Of a DNA stretch of 64,000 bases, positions 58,875 to 64,000 are shown in pieces. Where the stretch lies: the NCBI GenBank assembly GCA_964020105.1, contig OZ026535.1, forward strand, positions 1,178,001 to 1,242,000, read 5' to 3'. How positions within the stretch are numbered: the stretch's first letter is position 1; each line of letters opens with the position of its first letter. Below the pieces are notes generated by a model. It searched no databases, was not told the DNA's origin, and worked only from the letters and a program-made list of their open reading frames with translations. The position numbers and the translations under genes were made by a program. The stretch is from G964020105 sp964020105 (GTDB taxonomy: Bacteria > Pseudomonadota > Alphaproteobacteria > WRAU01 > Hepatincolaceae).

Positions 58875-60020
58875 TTAAATAAGCAGCTGGCCTATAACAT
58901 AATTTAGGCATAGGTGTCCTTTTTTACTTATATATAAGGCATCTTTTTGTTGTAGCATAAGTCCTTGTTCAATTAGGGAATGGATTTTATTATGTTCAAT
59001 GGGAGCTAATAGATCTGGGTGTAATGGATCTTTTGTTCTTAGGGAAGTCATGATAATTTCTTGCCATCTTTCAAAATTAGTAAGCTTAGTGTATTCTGCA
59101 AAAATATTTTCATTAGAACAGGCTTTATCAAGCCATATGGCAGGATTTTTGTATTCACAAGTAGCGAACCATTCACCTTGATAAAAAACCCTACCATGGG
59201 CATTGGGGCCAATGCCGATATATTCGCCACCTTGCCAATAGTTGAGATTATGAATACTTTCACAACCTTGTTTTGCAAAATTAGATATTTCATAAGCATA
59301 AAGACCTATATTTTCAAGTTTTGCAAGGGTATAAGTGTATATTTCTTCACCTATTTCTTCAGTTGCAGATTGGATTTTTTTGTAATAAAAAGGAGTCCCC
59401 TCCTCTATTGTCAACTGATAAATAGATATATGTTCCCCAATAAACTGCATTGCAAAAGTGAGTTCTTGTTGCCACTGGATTGTACTCTGCTGAGGTAGCC
59501 CCATAATTAAATCAAAACTTGTTCTTGTAAATATTTTTGCTGATTCTTCAAGTGCAACAATTGCCTCAGCAACAGAGTGATTTCTCCCTAAGAATTTCAA
59601 ATTTCTATCATTAAAAGATTGGATTCCCGTAGAAAGGCGAGTAATACCTGCATTTTTAAAATCTTTAAATTTATTGATTTCAAAAGTAGAAGGATTGCTT
59701 TCAAGAGTAATTTCACTTATATCAGTTTGAAAGTTAGTTTGATTATATTTTTTAAAATAAGATATCAATTGATAGAGCATGTCAACTGGCATTAAAGAAG
59801 GAGTACCTCCTCCAAAAAAGATGGATTTTATCTTTTTACCCTTTAGGAAATGCATTTGCTGTTCTATGGAATTAAAATAACCTTCTAACCATTTATGATA
59901 TTGTATTTCTTTGGATACATAAGAATTAAAATCACAGTATGGACATTTTTTGGAACAAAAGGGCCAATGGATGTATATGCTAATTGTTCCTTCTGTTAAA
60001 GGTTTAAAAGTGTTATACAT
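58875..60020 (-). CDS. hemW: HemW-like radical SAM haem chaperone
   Basis: This 381-residue radical SAM protein has the motif YIHWPFCSKKCPYCDFNSY, with CxxxCxxC. SIFFGGGTPSLM, TLESNPSTFE, RLSTGIQSFNDRNLKFLGRNH and DLIMGLPQQS follow. It lacks the extra cysteines that distinguish oxygen-independent HemN. HemW delivers haem to acceptors. It overlaps rdgB by 8 bp in a hemW-rdgB-rph operon typical of alphaproteobacteria. Confidence 0.9.
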   Translation of the reverse strand: MYNTFKPLTEGTISIYIHWPFCSKKCPYCDFNSYVSKEIQYHKWLEGYFNSIEQQMHFLKGKKIKSIFFGGGTPSLMPVDMLYQLISYFKKYNQTNFQTDISEITLESNPSTFEINKFKDFKNAGITRLSTGIQSFNDRNLKFLGRNHSVAEAIVALEESAKIFTRTSFDLIMGLPQQSTIQWQQELTFAMQFIGEHISIYQLTIEEGTPFYYKKIQSATEEIGEEIYTYTLAKLENIGLYAYEISNFAKQGCESIHNLNYWQGGEYIGIGPNAHGRVFYQGEWFATCEYKNPAIWLDKACSNENIFAEYTKLTNFERWQEIIMTSLRTKDPLHPDLLAPIEHNKIHSLIEQGLMLQQKDALYISKKGHLCLNYVIGQLLI

Positions 60021-60633
60021 ATTGCAGTAGATACTCCTTTAATTTTTGAAATGCCAGGTAGCGATGTCCTAAAGAATTTTTTTCAATAAAAGACATTTCG
60101 GCAAAAGTTTTATCAAACCCTTGGGGTTGAAATATAGTATCATAAGCGAATCCATTATTACCTCTAGGAGGAAAAACTAAAATACCCTCAACTTCTCCTT
60201 GGAGAAAGCTGTAATGACCTTTTTTAATACCTAATGATAATATATCATTAGGAAAATAGATACATAATACACAAACAAAACGAGCTTTGGTATCAAAATT
60301 TATATCTTTATATTTTAAATCGAGTTCTTTTTTTATCCTTGCAATGGCCACATCATAATTAGAATCTACTGCCCATCTAGCACTAAAAATACCCGGCTGA
60401 TTGTTGAGAGAATAAACTTCTAACCCAGAATCATCACTCAGAGCAATCAACCCTGTTTGTTGTGCTGTATATTGTGCTTTAATTAAAGCATTTTCTGCAA
60501 AGCTATTTCCGCTTTCCTCTGGCTCTACTAGGGAAAAATCCTGAGAAGATAAGACTTCAATTGGCATATTTTTTATTAAAAATCGTAATTCTTGTAACTT
60601 GTTTTTGTTATGGGAAGCCAAAACTATTTTCAT
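60013..60633 (-). CDS. rdgB: RdgB/HAM1 non-canonical purine NTP pyrophosphatase
   Basis: This 206-residue enzyme cleaves dITP and XTP. It starts IVLASHNKNKLQEL and has LSDDSGLEVYSLNNQPGIFSARWA, FPPRGNNGFAYDTIF and NSLGHRYLAFQKL at the end, all HAM1 signatures. It follows rph by 6 bp. Confidence 0.95.
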   Translation of the reverse strand: MKIVLASHNKNKLQELRFLIKNMPIEVLSSQDFSLVEPEESGNSFAENALIKAQYTAQQTGLIALSDDSGLEVYSLNNQPGIFSARWAVDSNYDVAIARIKKELDLKYKDINFDTKARFVCVLCIYFPNDILSLGIKKGHYSFLQGEVEGILVFPPRGNNGFAYDTIFQPQGFDKTFAEMSFIEKNSLGHRYLAFQKLKEYLLQYV

Positions 60634-60639
60634 TGTATA

Positions 60640-61371
60640 CTACCTAGGTTGAGTGGATAAGATGGCTAGCCTTTGCTTAGTTATTAATTCAGCTATGCCT
60701 ACCTCTGCTAGAGATAGTAATTCTGTTGATAACTCTTTATTAATGGGTGATTTTTCTGAGCTAATTTGCATTTCAATAATTTTACCACTTGAGGTAAGAG
60801 CAAAATTACAATCAACCTCTGCGGTAGAATCTTCTTTGTAATCCAAATCAAGCAAAGGGATGCCAGCTAATACTCCACAGGATACAGCAGCAACCTCATC
60901 GATAATTGGCATACTTGTGATTACTTTCTGATTGATTAGTGTCTGCATAGCTAAAAAAAGTGCAACATATGAGCCACTGATAGCTGCCGTTCTAGTTCCA
61001 CCATCTGCTTGAATAACGTCACAATCGATCTTAATTTGTCTCTCACCCATCTTTTGCAGATCAACAACACTTCTAAGTACTCTTCCTATAAGTCTTTGAA
61101 TTTCTTGTGTTCTACCGGCTTGTTTGCCTTTTACAGCTTCTCTTTCCATCCTCTCAGTTGTGGATCTAGGCAACATGCCATACTCTGCTGATATCCAGCC
61201 AGAGCCACTACCTTTAATAAAATGTGGTACTTTATTTTCAACTGAGGCTGTACATAGTACTTTGGTATTGCCAAAGGAAATCAAACATGACCCTTCCGCG
61301 TATGCATTAACATTTGTTGTTATTTCTACTGTTCGCAATTCATTTTTTCTTCTGCCTGCAACTCTTTCCAT
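60640..61371 (-). CDS. rph: Ribonuclease PH
   Basis: This 243-residue phosphorolytic exoribonuclease trims tRNA 3' ends. Motifs are GRRKNELRTVEI, AEGSCLISFGNTKVLCTASVE, QIKIDCDVIQADGGTRTAAISG and LDLDYKEDSTAEVD. It is transcribed away from grpE. In most alphaproteobacteria hrcA sits between rph and grpE; here it does not. Confidence 0.96.
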   Translation of the reverse strand: MERVAGRRKNELRTVEITTNVNAYAEGSCLISFGNTKVLCTASVENKVPHFIKGSGSGWISAEYGMLPRSTTERMEREAVKGKQAGRTQEIQRLIGRVLRSVVDLQKMGERQIKIDCDVIQADGGTRTAAISGSYVALFLAMQTLINQKVITSMPIIDEVAAVSCGVLAGIPLLDLDYKEDSTAEVDCNFALTSSGKIIEMQISSEKSPINKELSTELLSLAEVGIAELITKQRLAILSTQPR

Positions 61372-61465
61372 AGAGACTCCTACTATTTTGCTACTTCACC
61401 AATAAATGTAATCCAATTAATAAAAAATACAAATATTTTAATATGTTGTATTTTCTAAAATAATC

Positions 61466-61494
61466 TTGACATTATTTTTTTTGAAACTATTTAT
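61466..61494 (+). promoter_or_regulatory. Possible grpE promoter
   Basis: TTGACA (61466-61471) is followed after 16 nt by TATTTA (61488-61493). A better -10 (TATACT) is 20 nt away, which is long. It may be a heat-shock promoter variant; no CIRCE inverted repeat is seen in this interval. Confidence 0.3.
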
Positions 61495-61532
61495 ACTTTA
61501 GAGATGTTGTAAGGAGAAAAAGGAAAAGATAT

Positions 61533-62084
61533 ATGAGTGAAGAAAATAAAGCAAATGACGTAGTATTAGAAAATAATTCTGAAGAAGCAAATAAGCCTGA
61601 TAATAATGAAAATATCATAGAAGAGCAGGAAAATTTTGAGGTAAAACTTAGGGAATTAAATGAAAAATATCTTAGAACACTAGCAGAGTTTGATAATGCA
61701 AGAAAAAGATTCGATAAAATGCAATCAGATATAACAAAATATGCTGTTAGTGATTTTGCTAGAGAGTTGCTTTCTGTACAAGATGTGTTTAATAAAGCAT
61801 TGGATGGTATAAAAGAGGAAGAAATTGAAGATAGTAGCATGAAAAACTTCGTTGTAGGAATTAAACTAACACACAGAGAATTAGAAAGATTATTTAGTAA
61901 ATTTGGTGTTATTAGTATTAATCCACTGGGAGAAAAATTTGATCCTAACTATCATGAAACATTATATTCTAAAGCCGATTCTGAGAAAGAAAATGGCACT
62001 ATATGTGAAGTAATAGAAATGGGATACAAAATCCACGATCGCTTACTGCGTTCAGCAAAAGTTGGAATAATTACGAATTCTTAA
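61533..62084 (+). CDS. grpE: Nucleotide exchange factor GrpE
   Basis: This 183-residue DnaK cochaperone has an acidic N-terminus, a long helix (KLRELNEKYLRTLAEFDNARKRFDK) and the beta-wing region FGVISINPLGEKFDPNYHETLYS. The family GMxxLxxxHxxxF-like segment is VVGIKLTHRELERLFSKFG. GGAGAAAAAGG precedes the ATG. It precedes dnaK by 50 bp. Confidence 0.95.
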   Translation: MSEENKANDVVLENNSEEANKPDNNENIIEEQENFEVKLRELNEKYLRTLAEFDNARKRFDKMQSDITKYAVSDFARELLSVQDVFNKALDGIKEEEIEDSSMKNFVVGIKLTHRELERLFSKFGVISINPLGEKFDPNYHETLYSKADSEKENGTICEVIEMGYKIHDRLLRSAKVGIITNS

Positions 62085-62134
62085 TATTGCCCGATAAGAA
62101 TTAAATAATATAAAAAACAAGGAGAAAATAAAAG

Positions 62135-64000
62135 ATGTCAAAAATAATAGGTATAGATTTAGGAACAACTAATTCATGTGTAGCGGTTATGGATGGAGCT
62201 GAGCCAAAAGTAATAGAGAATTCAGAAGGAGCAAGAACAACACCAAGCATGGTTGCATTCACAAGCAATGAGAAACTAGTTGGTCAATCTGCAAAAAGAC
62301 AAGCAGTAACCAATGCCGAGAAGACTCTTTTTGGAGTTAAAAGATTAATCGGAAGGAAATATACAGACACGAGTATTGATAAGATAAAAAGTTTTTCACC
62401 CTTTAAGATTGCCGAAGGTAGTAATGGGGATGCTTGGGTAGAAATCGACAATAAACAATACTCACCTCAGGAAATAAGTGCAATTATTTTACAAAAAATG
62501 AAAGAAACTGCTGAATCATGGTTAGGTGAGCCTGTAAGTAAAGCAGTAATTACAGTGCCTGCATATTTCAATGATGCTCAAAGACAAGCAACAAAGGACG
62601 CCGGCAAAATTGCAGGATTAGAAGTATTAAGAATAATTAATGAACCTACGGCTGCTGCCTTAGCCTACGGCTTGGATAAAAAGAAAGCTGGAACTATAGC
62701 AGTATATGATCTTGGTGGTGGTACTTTTGATATATCAATCCTAGAAATAGGAGATGGAGTATTTGAAGTAAAGTCAACCAATGGAGATACTACATTAGGC
62801 GGAGAAGATTTTGATAGAAAAATCATTGAATACCTAATTGAAGAGTTTAAAAAAGAAAACTCTATAGATTTAGCTAAGGATAAATTGGCGCTACAAAGAT
62901 TAAAAGAAGCAGCAGAGAAAGCTAAAATAGAGTTATCTAGTGCTATGCAGACAGAGATTAATTTGCCATTTATTACAGCCGACGCCGGAGGTGCTAAACA
63001 TTTAAATATCAAATTAAGCAGAGCTAAATTTGAATCTTTAGTGGCTGATTTAATAACAAAAACTATGGATCCTTGTAAGATGGCTCTTAAGGACGCTGGC
63101 TTATTAGCTGGAGATATTTCTGAGGTGATATTAGTTGGTGGTATGACTAGAGTGCCAAAAATCATTGAACAAGTTAAAGCTTTCTTTGGGAAAGAACCAC
63201 ATAAAGGAGTTAATCCTGATGAGGTGGTTGCTATTGGAGCGGCGGTACAAGGTGGTGTATTAAGGGGAGATGTTAAAGATGTTCTATTATTAGACGTTAC
63301 TCCTTTATCCCTAGGACTTGAAACACTAGGTGGAGTATTCACTAAACTTATTGATAGAAACACTACTATTCCAACTAAAAAATCACAGATTTTCTCTACA
63401 GCAGAAGATAATCAAAATGCTGTTACTATCAGAGTATTTCAAGGAGAACGTCAGATGGTAGTTGATAACAAACTACTGGGACAGTTTGATTTAGTAGGTA
63501 TTGCTGGTGCACCAAGGGGTGTTCCACAGATTGAGGTGACCTTTGATATAGATGCCAACGGCATAGTGAGTGTTTCAGCAAAAGATAAGGGAACTGGAAA
63601 AGAACATCAAATTAAGATACAGTCATCCTCTGGGCTAAGCGATGAAGAAATTCAGAGAATGATTAAAGATGCTGAAGCTAATGCCGAAAATGATAGATTG
63701 GTACGGGATAAAATTGATGCTATTAACGCAGCTGATACTATGATATCTAGTACAGAAAAAAGTTTATCTGAACTTGGAGATAAGGTACCATTAGATTTAA
63801 AATCAGAAATTGATGCTCTGATTCTTGAGGTGAAAGCTTTAAAAGAACAAGACTCTAGCGAGAAACTTAAAGAGCAAACTGATAACTTAATGAAATTATC
63901 AATCAAACTTGGTGAACTGCTTTATAAGGAATCACAAAGCAGTCAATCTTCTGAAAGTGCACCCACTGGTTCTGAGAATCCAGAAGTTGTTGATGGTGAT
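62135..64000 (+). CDS. dnaK: Chaperone DnaK (Hsp70), partial at right edge
   Basis: From the ATG at 62135, 622 codons run to the window end without a stop, close to the family's 635-640. The ATPase domain has [34 protein letters not shown] and [12 protein letters not shown]. The linker [13 protein letters not shown] leads into the substrate-binding domain, ending in a Ser-rich tail ([11 protein letters not shown]). AAGGAGAAAA precedes the start. The final EEVD-like residues lie outside. Confidence 0.97.
   Translation, partial: MSKIIGIDLGTTNSCVAVMDGAEPKVIENSEGARTTPSMVAFTSNEKLVGQSAKRQAVTNAEKTLFGVKRLIGRKYTDTSIDKIKSFSPFKIAEGSNGDAWVEIDNKQYSPQEISAIILQKMKETAESWLGEPVSKAVITVPAYFNDAQRQATKDAGKIAGLEVLRIINEPTAAALAYGLDKKKAGTIAVYDLGGGTFDISILEIGDGVFEVKSTNGDTTLGGEDFDRKIIEYLIEEFKKENSIDLAKDKLALQRLKEAAEKAKIELSSAMQTEINLPFITADAGGAKHLNIKLSRAKFESLVADLITKTMDPCKMALKDAGLLAGDISEVILVGGMTRVPKIIEQVKAFFGKEPHKGVNPDEVVAIGAAVQGGVLRGDVKDVLLLDVTPLSLGLETLGGVFTKLIDRNTTIPTKKSQIFSTAEDNQNAVTIRVFQGERQMVVDNKLLGQFDLVGIAGAPRGVPQIEVTFDIDANGIVSVSAKDKGTGKEHQIKIQSSSGLSDEEIQRMIKDAEANAENDRLVRDKIDAINAADTMISSTEKSLSELGDKVPLDLKSEIDALILEVKALKEQDSSEKLKEQTDNLMKLSIKLGELLYKESQSSQSSESAPTGSENPEVVDGD

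Noticed and set aside
62665..63906. 232- and 84-codon minus-strand frames
   Set aside because: They are antisense to dnaK, whose frame is intact and unmistakable.

Overview
This is an AT-rich window with alphaproteobacterial gene content. It most resembles Rickettsiales, but probably not the genus Rickettsia. The 16S rRNA gene stands alone, with no tRNA-Ile/tRNA-Ala/23S/5S downstream, which is a Rickettsiales trait. The ruvCAB-ybgC-tolQRAB-pal-cpoB-tilS-ftsH-glmM block and the hemW-rdgB-rph/grpE-dnaK block follow alphaproteobacterial order, and a TrcR (DUF1013) regulator is present. A full GAPDH argues against Rickettsia. Family and genus are not resolved by reading alone.

Region 1 (1-16851, minus strand) is the most unusual part. 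A 1468-residue MotA/TolQ/ZorA-like membrane protein with a huge helical tail is followed by a MotB/OmpA-like partner, a TolC-like outer membrane channel, and a giant RTX protein of more than 3170 residues that runs off the left edge. This combination recalls the Salmonella SPI-4 SiiABCDEF giant-adhesin system (proton-channel pair, TolC, giant substrate) and, for the membrane pair, the ZorAB stator. I infer a proton-motive-force-linked type I secretion or adhesin-display machine. The 3' end of the TolC gene is duplicated just downstream of it.

Region 2 (17009-26244, minus strand) holds a Gpt-type phosphoribosyltransferase, a small membrane protein, a four-lipoprotein operon (LPP20, COG3014, LpoB, PEGA-like), two tandem dicarboxylate/amino acid:cation symporters and a porin.

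Region 3 (26245-33934) is accessory and decaying. It has pseudogene scraps, an orphan CHC2-Toprim-helicase (primase-helicase) gene, a broken RhuM-like fragment, a 91-92 bp minisatellite with diverged relatives, the lone 16S rRNA gene with a clear promoter, and about 1.1 kb of empty DNA.

Region 4 (33935-52262, minus strand) is conserved housekeeping: glmM, ftsH, tilS, cpoB, pal, tolBARQ, ybgC, ruvBAC, yebC, cytochrome b561, a YmdB-family phosphoesterase, 5-formyl-THF cyclo-ligase, a structured-RNA candidate placed like 6S RNA, an MFS gene with a suspicious 5' end, and zapA with a small coiled-coil partner.

Region 5 (52400-64000, mostly plus strand) carries gap, a small unknown gene, efp, a SuhB homologue lacking catalytic aspartates, a small secreted protein, two MFS transporters flanking rpmE, trcR, then hemW-rdgB-rph on the minus strand and grpE-dnaK on the plus strand. 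dnaK runs off the right edge. No hrcA lies between rph and grpE.
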